Shown here: positions 10,001-18,465 of the stretch, one piece after another
Position numbering within the stretch: the first letter of the stretch is position 1
How the letters are laid out: each line of letters begins with the position of its first letter
DNA from: Chryseolinea soli
GTDB taxonomy: Bacteria > Bacteroidota > Bacteroidia > Cytophagales > Cyclobacteriaceae
DNA length: 64,000 nucleotides
Direction of reading: 5' to 3'
Assembly: GCF_003589925.1 (NCBI RefSeq)
Contig: NZ_CP032382.1
Location: forward strand, 8,122,001-8,186,000
The notes under the pieces: generated by a model
Database searches by the model: none
Seen by the model: only the letters and a program-made list of their open reading frames with translations
Told to the model about the DNA's origin: nothing
Translations under genes and position numbers: made by a program

Positions 10001-11204
10001 TTCCAATGCCTTTAAATTCACACCAGACCATCGCAGGATCGTCTTGAGCATCGAATCCCGCCAGGATTGGGTGGATATTCATGTTTCTGATAACGGGAAG
10101 GGAATTCCCGAAATGCACCAGGATCAATTATTTAAGAATTTTTATCAGGTCGATGACTCGGGCAGGCAGAACATGGGGAGCGGGGTTGGGCTGGCGCTTT
10201 CAAAGACTATCGTGGAACTCCACAAGGGCATGTTGCATTTTAAGAGCCATACGTGGACCGACGAAAAAGCCGGTAGTACCACCTTTACAGTGTCGCTAAA
10301 AAAAGGGACAGACCATTTTGATAAGACCCAGATCGTCTCCGAGTCACTCTATCCGGATGATTACCCGGAAATCGAATCGTTTCCGGATCCCGTGCAGAAC
10401 GACGCATTGGAAACGGTCTTTGCAGCGCAGGTGAAACCGACCATTTTGATAGCGGAAGACAATGACGACGTCCGGTCATTTATAGCCGATACGTTAAGAC
10501 CAAACTATGATATCATCGAGTTCGCTAACGGATCGCATGCCCTTCTTTCCATGGAGCGCAACATACCCGATCTCATCATCAGCGACATCATGATGCCGGG
10601 CGCCGATGGGCTCGCACTGTGCGCTTCTGTTAAGTCCACGGAGAACACAAATCACATACCGGTAATCCTGCTGACGGCTCGTTCCTCTATCGGGCACCAG
10701 GTACAAGGCCTGGCTACTGGCGCCGATGCCTACATCTCGAAGCCGTTCAATACGAAAATACTCGAGCTTACCATAAAAAATCTCCTCATGGCGAAGGAGA
10801 TCATGCGCGAGAAGTTCTCGCAACAACTGATCCTTCAGCCCAGCAAGATCTCTTTAACTTCAAATTCGCCAGAGGAAAAGTTTATCGGCAAACTCATGGC
10901 CATCATTGAATCAAAAATGGATAACCCGGAATTTGATGTCGATGCACTGGTCATTGAAATTGGCATGAGCCGGTCTGTCCTTTACAAGAAAGTACAAACC
11001 CTTACAAGCTATTCGGTTGCAGACCTTATTAAAGAAATGCGGCTGAAAAAGGCTGCCGAACTTTTGAAGCAGCCCTCTATGTCCGTGGCCGACGTTGCGT
11101 TTTCCGTTGGCTTTAACGACCGCAAGTATTTTAGCAAGGAGTTCAGAAAACAGTTCGAAATGTCGCCCTCTGAGTTTATCGACGCCCATCAAGCGAAGGG
11201 TTGA
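7059..11204 (+). CDS. Hybrid two-component sensor/response regulator (HTCS), propeller-HisKA-REC-AraC
   Basis: 1381 residues. A leader (YYLVLLITGLQSGLLAA) is followed by two periplasmic propellers (about 30-700) built from repeats such as LWVGTYGGGVSHINR and MWIGTESGLNYFD, then a Y_Y_Y domain (about 725-803) and a membrane helix (about 810-832). The cytoplasmic part has HisKA with His866 in ISHEIRTP, an ATPase with NLLSNAFKFTP, DNGKGIPE and GSGVGLALSK, a receiver with Asp1176 in IISDIMMP, and an AraC DNA-binding domain (about 1280-1378). A TTG at 7044 is in frame but the ATG gives a clean leader. HTCS proteins normally control adjacent genes in response to a periplasmic ligand; the divergent cluster at 6875-2240 is the obvious candidate target. 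Confidence 0.95.
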   Translation: MNFTVTARRKYYLVLLITGLQSGLLAAQTGPVNFKHLSYREGLVQSPVSAFLQDDQGFIWFGNLKGLTRYDGYEFKTFVHNVSDTTSISNDRVNAVFMDNEKTIWVATAHGLNRFDRDLETFESIDIVKAKGGRNYISAIAEDGRKNLWIGTFAGLKKLNRATKTLEKASLTDTLSIANEAVYSLYIDHEDKLWVGSKSGLNRFDPGSRKMLTLPDAIQTSKLHQATKVVVTRQTADGDLWFGTETSGVFRFNAVRNEIQSYVFKEHCANCLSSDWIKDILIYDNNTLWFATQNGISQLNTTTHQFTNYLHDPTNTNTISDNATRCLMKDRASCVWVGTFSGGIDFYYPGNSNFSNIGEAVGPKGLLHPLVNALVEDADGSLWVGTYGGGVSHINRKSDSFTHYSVKSPRHGRIINGIKSLADDGKNLWIGTLEGLSVLQKPSGKITHFDIPIRQGRLGEKIVNTILPYDGGAWIGTNGGGLKFFRNGQTILSYLNEGGAGSIADNFVTALLKDSLENIWVGTQNGLSYYDTQKKAFTQLYRRSRDIQSHISHNHVTVFFVDSKHRMWIGTESGLNYFDIKSKEFYPITDLLGLPDQFIHAITEDKDQNLWFSTDLGIVKLSFRKFSAPFHVDDFHFTVYKSSDGLSGNQFSNTCGLSLQTHELAFGGPNGLSIFSPDKLLTNTSPATIVLTEILINNKRVPIGSESPIAKSPTRVDKITLNYNQGLVSFKFAALNYINSEKSQYAIKLAGLRGDDAWQPLGNQRLVNFTNLQPGSYTLQIKASNDGKQWGDEIRKVALIVLPPWWRTWWAYALYVLLAMGFVTAVLGLMDYRRRMRADLQMEHLLNERRQELYQMKMNFFTNISHEIRTPLTLILGPVQKLMDSFPGEGFTSKQLHLIRNNASRLLKLVTELMDFRKAEEGHMSLYISQHDIVPFCRKIFEHFQGLADDKGIAYEFLSHEESIGLYFDSNHLEKVVFNLLSNAFKFTPDHRRIVLSIESRQDWVDIHVSDNGKGIPEMHQDQLFKNFYQVDDSGRQNMGSGVGLALSKTIVELHKGMLHFKSHTWTDEKAGSTTFTVSLKKGTDHFDKTQIVSESLYPDDYPEIESFPDPVQNDALETVFAAQVKPTILIAEDNDDVRSFIADTLRPNYDIIEFANGSHALLSMERNIPDLIISDIMMPGADGLALCASVKSTENTNHIPVILLTARSSIGHQVQGLATGADAYISKPFNTKILELTIKNLLMAKEIMREKFSQQLILQPSKISLTSNSPEEKFIGKLMAIIESKMDNPEFDVDALVIEIGMSRSVLYKKVQTLTSYSVADLIKEMRLKKAAELLKQPSMSVADVAFSVGFNDRKYFSKEFRKQFEMSPSEFIDAHQAKG

Positions 11205-11302
11205 TTCGTTCCAAAGCAGCTATTTTCCCATCTCTCTTTTTGATAGTTTTTCCCCAATCACCTGCATTCGCTTTCAATCTTCAAACCGCTGATCATAAAT
11301 TC

Positions 11303-11480
11303 CCCAGCCGGCATCCTCAACTGGCGCAACCCGGTATTCAGCGAGGCAGGCAGCTTGCAAAAAACTCAATTGGCAATCGAATCAGGAAAAACGGGGAAAC
11401 CCTTTTCTTACTTTGACAAAAGTACCATGGCTGTTATCGGGTGGAGAAAAGCTCAACTGGGCAACGGGTTACTTTTCAAG
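11303..11480 (+). pseudogene. Relic of type II NADH dehydrogenase (C-terminal part), frameshifted
   Basis: Two overlapping reading frames together resemble the conserved C-terminal part of NDH-2 flavoproteins. The first frame reads QLAQPGIQRGRQLAKNSI (about 11318-11372), equivalent to the AQxAIQxGRxxAKNI segment. After a shift of +1 near 11390 the second reads GKPFSYFDKSTMAVIGWRKA, equivalent to the GKPFxYFDKGTMAxIGRxKA signature that precedes the membrane-anchoring tail. LLFKG follows and then similarity stops. No FAD- or NADH-binding domain remains upstream. I call it a decayed remnant. It is identified by memory of the motif, so an alignment search is needed to settle it. Confidence 0.6.
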
Positions 11481-11770
11481 GGGTCAGACATTAAGACGGA
11501 TCATCCGGCCAGAATCAAGACAAGACCGCTCCGAATGATCCTTAGAAGGAATCATAGTTCAACTATTCAAAGATAAAAACAATGACAAGAAAAATGATCA
11601 GCTTTTTAATCGGCCTTTCGCTTTTTCTCCTGATGCTGACTTTGAAGGTTATACATTGAGAAAAGCGCATCATTCGTGCAAGAACTACACAAGATAACGC
11701 TTTTCGCCAGGTCAAACATTAATGATCATCCGGCCGGAATCAAGACGAGACTGTGGCGAATGATGCTTCC
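11481..11770 (+). repeat. Imperfect direct repeat within a gene-free stretch
   Basis: The segment 11481-11552 recurs in diverged form at 11710-11770. Shared blocks include GATCATCCGGCC followed by GAATCAAGAC, preceded by GGTCA(G/A)ACATTAA and followed by CGAATGAT. The copies are about 230 bp apart, have small insertions and do not code in a shared open frame. Together with the NDH-2 relic, the 720 bp from 11205 to 11925 looks like decaying duplicated sequence without an intact gene. Confidence 0.6.
11582..11659 (+). other. Signal-peptide-like 25-codon ORF between the repeat copies
   Basis: The ORF reads MTRKMISFLIGLSLFLLMLT and ends after five more residues (LKVIH). It looks like an isolated export leader with no mature protein behind it. 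It is either the stub of a lost secreted protein or a chance hydrophobic ORF. Expression is unknown. Confidence 0.25.
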
Positions 11771-11925
11771 ATCGAATGGTCGGGGAGAGTCGTTTGGGAA
11801 CCTTGAAATTCCCAAGCATCACATAAAAAATCGGAATTCTTTTTTATGATCTCCAGCTTTCAATCTGCACGGATGTTCCGCCGCTTGATCACGTTTATAG
11901 AGAAAAATGCCGGCTAATAAAATAT

Positions 11926-12297
11926 TCACAGCCTTTTATATAGTGTTGATCCGATTTTAAGTTCTTCAAAAGAATCAAAGCTGAACTTGTAGGTCACCGG
12001 TGGCTCGTCTCCCGGGGATTTTACTAGTCGTGTACTGTCGTTCACTTGAACTACCTGCAAAAACTGAAAGGTGACACTATCGTTCTGAATTCGCCAGGCA
12101 CCCTTCTCCACGATAGCGACCTGGTTGGAGTCGTCGATCAGATTGGAGACAAAGTCGCCGTTGGGTAAAACAATAAAGATTTCGCTTACATTCCCGTTCT
12201 TGGATCGTATCCACGTCCCTGACAAATCGTGGCCTGCGTCGGAGCAACCCTCCAGCAGGACTAAAAAGAGACAGCAGAGTTGAACGCGCCGGCGCAT
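11926..12297 (-). CDS. Small putative lipoprotein
   Basis: 123 residues. The leader LCCLFLVLLEGCSDAG has a lipobox-like LLEGC with lipidation expected at Cys18. The mature part (LSGTWIRSKNGNVSEIFI, then GAWRIQNDSVTFQF) has the look of lipocalin-like/META-type beta-barrels that begin with a GTW motif, but the match is weak. It follows the 251-residue secreted protein gene by 1 bp, so the two are probably cotranscribed. No function assigned. Confidence 0.7.
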   Translation of the reverse strand: MRRRVQLCCLFLVLLEGCSDAGHDLSGTWIRSKNGNVSEIFIVLPNGDFVSNLIDDSNQVAIVEKGAWRIQNDSVTFQFLQVVQVNDSTRLVKSPGDEPPVTYKFSFDSFEELKIGSTLYKRL

Positions 12298-12298
12298 A

Positions 12299-13054
12299 CT
12301 ATTGAAAATGGGTTATCGTTTTGAGCTTCGTAAAAATTATCCCCGGATAGTGCCCTTCCAATTTTAACAGCTCATGGCCTTCCTTACTGATCCAGCTATA
12401 GTCAAAGCTCTCGCTGTCGTACTGCAGTTTTATCTTCCAGCACTTTATTTTCACACCATTCGGCCCCAAAAAATCCTCTTCACTCAGAACCTCTACCGGA
12501 TAATACTGGGGTGGCGTTTCGCCTCCCGGGTGATAGAAGTTAATGGCCAACTTCTGCCCAACCTTCTTAATGGGTAACAACGCCAGCGTCTCCAAATCCA
12601 TTTCGAAGCAAAATGGAAAATCCCTAAATTCCGTGGCGAAACCAGCTTTCGTGTTGTGCTCAACCGTATCTGCTCCAACGATCCGGCCAGGCAAATAATT
12701 GAATGCCTCAATTCCGGATCTTAGCCTCCTCGTGTAGTCATAGATAGTCCTCAGGCTGCCACGATCAGAGAGGGTATAGACAAACTTGTTATTTACAGTA
12801 TCCGCATAATATCTCATCTGTTTCACAAGGACCACGTCCCGCCCCTCTTTTTTTTCAAATCGCGTCTCGCGGTTCCACATTGAAATTTGAGTAACCGCTC
12901 CCGTTTTGGCGTTTGCAGAGGTCACCAGGTAGGTTGATTTACCGGGTTTCAAAAACTTAATCAACAGGTTTCCCCTTTCAACACTGACCGAGTCGCGTTG
13001 CGCAACGGATTCAATAGAAAACAGCAGAAATAACAAAGCGAGTTTTGTCTTCAT
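12299..13054 (-). CDS. Secreted protein, possibly DUF3108-like
   Basis: 251 residues with a signal peptide (LALLFLLFSIESVAQ). The body is beta-rich: alternating strands such as VTQISMWNRETRFEKKEGR, a conserved-looking MDLETLALLPIKKVGQ, and a tail with CWKIKLQYDSESFDYSWISK. The pattern recalls DUF3108-type periplasmic proteins, which measure a polymer or ester conversion in an unknown way. The match is from memory and not firm. It lies directly upstream of the small lipoprotein gene. Confidence 0.6.
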   Translation of the reverse strand: MKTKLALLFLLFSIESVAQRDSVSVERGNLLIKFLKPGKSTYLVTSANAKTGAVTQISMWNRETRFEKKEGRDVVLVKQMRYYADTVNNKFVYTLSDRGSLRTIYDYTRRLRSGIEAFNYLPGRIVGADTVEHNTKAGFATEFRDFPFCFEMDLETLALLPIKKVGQKLAINFYHPGGETPPQYYPVEVLSEEDFLGPNGVKIKCWKIKLQYDSESFDYSWISKEGHELLKLEGHYPGIIFTKLKTITHFQ

Positions 13055-13140
13055 GGGTTCGAGCTTAACTATGTTTAGGCTGATGAACGTAAAAAATTGG
13101 CAAGCAATCGTATCAGGGAGCCATTTTTTTTACATTTTTT

Positions 13141-13914
13141 TTATGCATCATACCATTCAGCCTCCACGTTGCGGTATTGATCAGGGAGTTGTTTCATCGC
13201 CTCCTCTATCGAATCGTAAGGAGCGTCATTCTGAACTTCCCAATCGCTGGAGCAGCTAAAACGATATACTTGCGATGTATCCTTGTATCGGCAAATGGCC
13301 AGCCCGTATATCTCTATTTCACGCTCATCATCAACAAAGGGCATTACTCCAAAGGGTCTGTCGCCAGACCAGGCCCATTTGATTACCTGTGCTCCGTCTA
13401 ATTCGGCTGGCGGTGCATGCTGTAGTTCGTCCTTCATCTCTTTCTTCAAGTCCGTAACTTCGACGCCGATGTCCAGCGGAAGTTTGTCGGTGTACCCACA
13501 GCTGTTGAACCAAAATGGATTTTCCTCATATCCCTCAACAACTTCCAAGAACTTACTCGACATCACGCCCCATCCCCTTCCGGGGAGTTCAATCCAGTTG
13601 TTTCGGAAGCCATCCTCCGTCTTGTAGTCGGATACTTTAAAAATATACCGGTCCACGCTTACCAGCGCTCCATCCTTGAACTTCGCTATTTTTCGAATTT
13701 CGTGGGCAAACGCTGATATCTCATCCGTTGTCCCTATGAATGTCACCTTCTCCTCTGAATGTTCAATGTTTAGACCCTTGGGGAGCGTTACACGTAATGT
13801 GATCTTGTTCGCCGAAAAAAGGTCAAACAGCCTCGTAAGTAACCTGGCCACTTTATCTTTTTGGCCTGAATTAAAAGCTGAGTCTTTCATACATTTTTTA
13901 GGCAAATGAATCAT
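13141..13914 (-). CDS. Hypothetical cytoplasmic protein
   Basis: 257 residues, no leader and no membrane helix. The N-terminal third (KVARLLTRLFDLFSANKITL, then VTFIGTTDEISAFAHEIRKI) looks like a compact alpha/beta domain. The C-terminal third is acidic and aromatic (WAWSGDRPFGVMPFVDDERE and following). I do not recognise the family. An internal ATG at 13890 (MKDSAFNSGQ) is an alternative start and may be the better one, since the first eight residues look accidental. It stands between the delta-60 gene and the secreted-protein pair. Confidence 0.55.
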   Translation of the reverse strand: MIHLPKKCMKDSAFNSGQKDKVARLLTRLFDLFSANKITLRVTLPKGLNIEHSEEKVTFIGTTDEISAFAHEIRKIAKFKDGALVSVDRYIFKVSDYKTEDGFRNNWIELPGRGWGVMSSKFLEVVEGYEENPFWFNSCGYTDKLPLDIGVEVTDLKKEMKDELQHAPPAELDGAQVIKWAWSGDRPFGVMPFVDDEREIEIYGLAICRYKDTSQVYRFSCSSDWEVQNDAPYDSIEEAMKQLPDQYRNVEAEWYDA

Positions 13915-13946
13915 CTAATCACGCAGTCTTTTTGCGCAGTAAGAGA

Positions 13947-16900
13947 TTATTCTTTCACCAACTTCACCTGCAGGGTTTGGCCACAATCCTTCCATTTCAA
14001 AATATAGACGCCGTTAGGTTGATAGGTGAGGTTCAGTACGAGTTCATCACCGGACCGCACTGCCGTGGCCGACTGCAGTTGCCCCATCGCATTAAAGAGA
14101 TCATAACTTGTACTGCAACCTGTAGCAGGAATTTTTACATAATACGATCCGGCACTCGGATTGGGATACACCGCCAGCGGTTCGTTCGTTGACTGTTCCG
14201 TTGCTGTGATCAGCTTTACGACGAGTGTATGCTCTACCGGCGTGGCCGGCAGGTAGTTGGCGTTGCCTTCCTGGGAAGCCCGGATCGTGGCTTCGCCGCT
14301 TTTCAGAACGGTAACGGTGTTGCCGTTTATGGATGCGATCTCGGGATGATTGCTGGTGAACGCAACGACCAGCCCCGAGGAAGCTGAAGCTGTAAGATCA
14401 AACGGCACGCTGTCGGTATCTTTTTCTTCCAATGAACCGAACGTGATGACTTGCGTGGCTTTTTGGATCGTTAACGTCTGCGGCACAGCCTTTGCTGCGG
14501 CAAACGATTCGTTGCCTGCCTGCGTTGCTGTGATGATCGCGGTGCCCGCGCCGACCACCGTGATTTGATTTTCCAAAACGGTGGCGACCGCGAGGTTTGA
14601 ACTGGAAAACGAAACAGGCAAATTCGAGGTGGCGGTGGCATGCACTTCAAAAGGTGCGTCACCATAAGTTTTGCCTGGCAGCGGATCGAACGTAATGGTT
14701 TGACCGGTCTTTAAGCCGGAATAAACAGAAGCCAGATGCGAACGGGGCCCATCGTTGTAAGTATAAAAATACCCCCCGATTACAAGCGTGCCGTTGGGAT
14801 GAATGGCTATCGCGTTTACCGCGCCATCAAATCCGGTTCCGGCATCGAACGTAGGGTCTACCGTGCCGTCGGCATTGAGTCTTACGATATTGTTTTGTGT
14901 GTTGCCCTTGTACTTGGTGAAGTAACCACCCACCAGAATTTTATCATCGGGCTGCGATACAATTTTGTATACGCCAAGGTCAAAGCCGCTGCCGCTGTTG
15001 AAGGTGTTGTCGATGGTGCCATTGGTATTCAAGCGAACGATATTCTTAACCGCCGTGCCGTTATAGGACGAAAAGGTGCCGCCGACCAATATTTTCCCAT
15101 CGGCTTGAACGGCCAATGCAAACACGCGATCGGTCACGCCGCTTCCCATTAAAAACGTATTGTCAACCGTACCGTCGGCGTTTAGCCGTACGATGTGGTT
15201 AGCAGCATTGCCGTTTACTTTTGTAAAACTGCCGCCCGCAATAATCTTTCCGTCGGCCTCCTGTACGGCCAGTACTTCGATCTCCTGGTCGAAGGTGAGT
15301 GCTGCGTCAAATGCGGGGTCGAGTGTCCCGCCAGGTAAAAGTCTCGCAAAATTTCCACGTGGCGTGCCATTGTAATTTGAGAAATATCCGCCGATCAGAA
15401 TTTTTCCATCCTTTTGCAAGGCCATCGAAAACACGCCGCCGTCGAGGCCGGTACCTGCGGCCAGGGCGTTGTCTACACTTCCATCGGGATTTAGCCGGAT
15501 TAACCCTCGATGTTGCTGGCCTTGATAAGTCGAAAATTGGCCGGCCACCAAAATCTTGTTGTCGGGCTGGACGATGAGATCGCTGAAGTAAGTATTAAAG
15601 CCCTTACCGACAGCAAACGTTTCGTCGAGGCTGCCGTCTTCGTTGATCCGCACAATTTTATTGCGGGCTTTCCCGAGGTATGATGTAAAATATCCGCCGG
15701 CAATAATCTTACCATCGTTCTGAACGGCCACGGCCGTCACCTGATCGTCGAAGTGGTAGGTGTCGTTTGTGTTAAACGAATCGTCGAGGGAGCCATCGGC
15801 ATGGAGGCGTGCTATGCGTTCGCGGGTCACCCCGTTGTAGGAGGTGAATCCACCAGTCGCCAGGATTTTGTTATCTGCCGTCAATGCTAAACTTTCCACA
15901 ACAAAGCTGGCGCCCCACTCTTGCTTAAAGTTGGGGTCGACAGCACCATTGGCGGTGAGGGCAACGAGGAAGCGATAATCTTTTCCATTGAGGCTGTTGA
16001 AAAATCCACCCACGAATATTCTTCCATCCGGATGCACCACCACGGCATTAAGATAGGCGGCGTTGTAGATACTGAATTCGCCGGCATCAAAATCTGTATC
16101 CAATGTGCCGTCGCTGTTCAGGCGGGCCAGGGCGACCCTCTTTACTCCGTTGTAGGTTGAGAAGTCGCCACAAACCATAACTTTTCCATCGGCAAGCAAT
16201 TTAAAATCGTTTACGCGTCCGTTAAAACCCAGGTTGGTATTGAATGAAAGATCACGGGTACCGTTGAGGTTCAACAACACCATGTCATACGCCGCGGTAC
16301 CGTTAAATTGTTCGATAAAGCCACCGACAAAAAGTTTTCCATCGAGGCGCTGCACCAAGGCATTAACCAATATGTCGACGCCGGTTCCGATGGCAAACGT
16401 ATTGTCTACCGTGCCGTCGTCATTCAGTCGCACCAGGTTCTTCGATGAGGTTGCGTTTTTGGCAGTGAAATTTCCTCCCACCACGAATTTACCATCGGCT
16501 TGTCGCAGCATGGTATGCACCACCGGCATGTAGCGGGGCATGCCCAACGGATCAATAAAGAAACTGACCTCGCTGTTAAAGGAGTTGTCGCGACTGCCAT
16601 CGGCATTTAGCCTGATCAATCCGTGTGCAGCGCTGCCGTTAAAGGAAATAAAGTCGCCGCCGACTAAAATCTTTCCATCGGGTTGAACCAGAATATCGAC
16701 CACTACCTGGTCGTACAAATGTTCAAACCCAAAGCCGGAGCCGGTATTGAATGTATGGTCGACGCTTCCATCGGTGTTGAGGCGTGCAATGCCCCCCAAG
16801 GCCTCACCGTGATAATATGTGAATCGTCCGCCAATCAGGATCTTTCCGTCGGCTTGGATCGCGGAAGCATAAATCTCTCTTTCGGCGCCAACCAGGCCCG

Positions 16901-17042
16901 GATCCGCGGCATTAAAGTCGGGATTGAGCGCTCCCGCTGTTTGGCCATTCGCGACCAGTACCAGCAGAAAAAAATTGAAGAAAAGTACAATGAGAAGGGG
17001 CTTGATTTTGCTTAAGCGTAAGCAAGTAACAACTGTATTCAT
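13947..17042 (-). CDS. Delta-60 repeat surface protein with Ig-like domains and T9SS sorting tail
   Basis: 1031 residues from the ATG at 17042. After a leader (LLIVLFFNFFLLVLVANGQ) come about fourteen delta-60 repeats of roughly 50 residues (about 55-770), each of the form AVQADGKILVGGxF then IVRLNADGTVDxTF; the last is truncated. Two bacterial Ig-like repeats (about 780-935) precede a type A sorting domain of about 80 residues that starts EPLAVYPNPSAGSYYVK. Known members of this architecture are exported by the type IX system and anchored or released at the cell surface. Adhesion is a reasonable inference. One repeat (number 5) has a Cys in place of Gly (VMVCGDF). Confidence 0.9.
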   Translation of the reverse strand: MNTVVTCLRLSKIKPLLIVLFFNFFLLVLVANGQTAGALNPDFNAADPGLVGAEREIYASAIQADGKILIGGRFTYYHGEALGGIARLNTDGSVDHTFNTGSGFGFEHLYDQVVVDILVQPDGKILVGGDFISFNGSAAHGLIRLNADGSRDNSFNSEVSFFIDPLGMPRYMPVVHTMLRQADGKFVVGGNFTAKNATSSKNLVRLNDDGTVDNTFAIGTGVDILVNALVQRLDGKLFVGGFIEQFNGTAAYDMVLLNLNGTRDLSFNTNLGFNGRVNDFKLLADGKVMVCGDFSTYNGVKRVALARLNSDGTLDTDFDAGEFSIYNAAYLNAVVVHPDGRIFVGGFFNSLNGKDYRFLVALTANGAVDPNFKQEWGASFVVESLALTADNKILATGGFTSYNGVTRERIARLHADGSLDDSFNTNDTYHFDDQVTAVAVQNDGKIIAGGYFTSYLGKARNKIVRINEDGSLDETFAVGKGFNTYFSDLIVQPDNKILVAGQFSTYQGQQHRGLIRLNPDGSVDNALAAGTGLDGGVFSMALQKDGKILIGGYFSNYNGTPRGNFARLLPGGTLDPAFDAALTFDQEIEVLAVQEADGKIIAGGSFTKVNGNAANHIVRLNADGTVDNTFLMGSGVTDRVFALAVQADGKILVGGTFSSYNGTAVKNIVRLNTNGTIDNTFNSGSGFDLGVYKIVSQPDDKILVGGYFTKYKGNTQNNIVRLNADGTVDPTFDAGTGFDGAVNAIAIHPNGTLVIGGYFYTYNDGPRSHLASVYSGLKTGQTITFDPLPGKTYGDAPFEVHATATSNLPVSFSSSNLAVATVLENQITVVGAGTAIITATQAGNESFAAAKAVPQTLTIQKATQVITFGSLEEKDTDSVPFDLTASASSGLVVAFTSNHPEIASINGNTVTVLKSGEATIRASQEGNANYLPATPVEHTLVVKLITATEQSTNEPLAVYPNPSAGSYYVKIPATGCSTSYDLFNAMGQLQSATAVRSGDELVLNLTYQPNGVYILKWKDCGQTLQVKLVKE

Positions 17043-17096
17043 GGCGGATGGGGAATAATGGCGTAAAAACCGGTTTGGGATTTGATTGTACCCTCT

Positions 17097-17104
17097 CAAA
17101 GTTA
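17097..17104 (-). promoter_or_regulatory. Possible -7 element for the delta-60 gene
   Basis: On the minus strand this reads TAACTTTG, fitting TAnnTTTG, 54 bp before the ATG at 17042. No matching -33 box at the usual distance was seen. Confidence 0.3.
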
Positions 17105-17238
17105 AAATTTATTCCCTCAAATCGTTTCAGCCGAAGTGTTATATTTTCCAGTAAAAAAGAAGAAAACAGCATTGATAACGGCACCGCTACTCCAATGCAC
17201 TATACCGATCGGTTTTGAAACTCCCGCTGTGGCGGCAT

Positions 17239-17970
17239 TCAAAACGACACCGTAACATTCAATCCCGTGTTGACGAAGGCCAGGTTAAAATCAGATTGTA
17301 TGTTGCTTAGGTTGCCAATCGTGGCCTTCACCCGCTGTCTGCCGGCAGAGTAATCCGCAAAACATCCGAGCTCCACGTTGCGGGAAAGTCGCACACCAAA
17401 CTGCAGCCCAAGCAGAAAGCTAAAGTTGGGCGAGGACTTGAAATCGAGCAATTCGTTGAAGACCATGTTCCCTTGCGTGTCGTATGCGCTGATGACAAAC
17501 GAGTCGATGTTGGTGAACATAAAACCGATGCCGGTCTTTATGCCCAGGTAGGTCGCTTTGGAGAGCAGGATCTCGAAGTACGGGCCAAGGCTGGCGAGCA
17601 AAGGGTTGTAGTTTGCCTCGGCCACTGCTGTGCGATAGCCAAGCGATGCAGTGAGGTTTTCCTGCAAGGCCATGTTGTCGAGTTGGTTTTGTTGATACGA
17701 CAGGTGGATGAGCATGTAAAATCCCGCGGGCCACGAATTCGTCCGGACTTTGTCTTCGAACACGGCGCCCCAACCGTTTTTTGCAAAGCTGCCGGAATTG
17801 TCCAGGCTGGTCGATTTAAATTTGCCGGTGGGGAAGCTTCGAAAAAATCCAATCGCGTATTTATTCTGGCCAAAGCTCGCCGTCGAGATGCCGAACAAAA
17901 AGACAAGCGCCATTCCGAAGCGCTTTGTTTTAAGCGACGCCAGCCGATATTGTTTTTTATTTGTGTCCAT
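17239..17970 (-). CDS. Outer-membrane beta-barrel protein
   Basis: 243 residues. The leader (FGMALVFLFGISTASFGQ) is followed by amphipathic strands with alternating hydrophobic residues, ending NLAFVNTGLNVTVSF with a C-terminal phenylalanine as expected for barrel proteins. LGIKTGIGFMFTNIDSF and FSFLLGLQFGVRLSRNVELG are typical strand pairs. This fits the small OMP_b-brl families. The role is unknown. The N-terminal region before the leader (about 17 residues) is longer than usual, so the start may be slightly downstream. Confidence 0.7.
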   Translation of the reverse strand: MDTNKKQYRLASLKTKRFGMALVFLFGISTASFGQNKYAIGFFRSFPTGKFKSTSLDNSGSFAKNGWGAVFEDKVRTNSWPAGFYMLIHLSYQQNQLDNMALQENLTASLGYRTAVAEANYNPLLASLGPYFEILLSKATYLGIKTGIGFMFTNIDSFVISAYDTQGNMVFNELLDFKSSPNFSFLLGLQFGVRLSRNVELGCFADYSAGRQRVKATIGNLSNIQSDFNLAFVNTGLNVTVSF

Positions 17971-18465
17971 TCGATGTGCATCATTCCTTTCTTCGAAAGG
18001 ACGACGATTCCGGGTGTATGTATCTGACCTTTCGAAAATGACGAAAATTGGAACCGAGCGTAGTGAAAGGACAGGATAGAAGTAAAATACGAAAGATGCG
18101 TGACATCACCATAAAAGCGTGCTTCGAATTTCATGAAGGTCCGCCACCAACGAAATCATTTCGTCATCGGCTTGTTCAAACGAAGGTGTCGAGCACTCCT
18201 CAACGATAAATCTAAAGATAACACCCAAACGGCTTTGCCAGGGCGTTGGTTTTGTTTAGATTCAGGTATGGCTTTCACGTTCACCGATCGGCCTATTCTA
18301 TTGACGGTATTTCACCGCCCTGTTTTCAAAAATTTACAGACGTTTCTCTTATCAGTACTGCTGTTTATACCACGTTCCGTTTGCTAGTGGCCGCGTGAAT
18401 TGCCGTCGCGCATGAAAAGATGGCCGGCCCGGCCGTGCCTTGGTTGTCTCTAAAAAAAGAAACAA
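17971..18465. other. Divergent intergenic region, no gene seen
   Basis: About 495 bp between the divergent barrel-protein genes at 17970 and 18466. I see no supported CDS, RNA or repeat. It should contain promoters for both genes, but none stands out. Confidence 0.5.

Noticed and set aside
14736..15152. Plus-strand frames across the delta-60 gene
   Set aside because: All lie antisense to a clearly coding repeat protein and mirror its repeats.
13947..17042. CRISPR-like array in the delta-60 region
   Set aside because: The repeats are about 150 bp, protein-coding and diverged; there is no spacer pattern.
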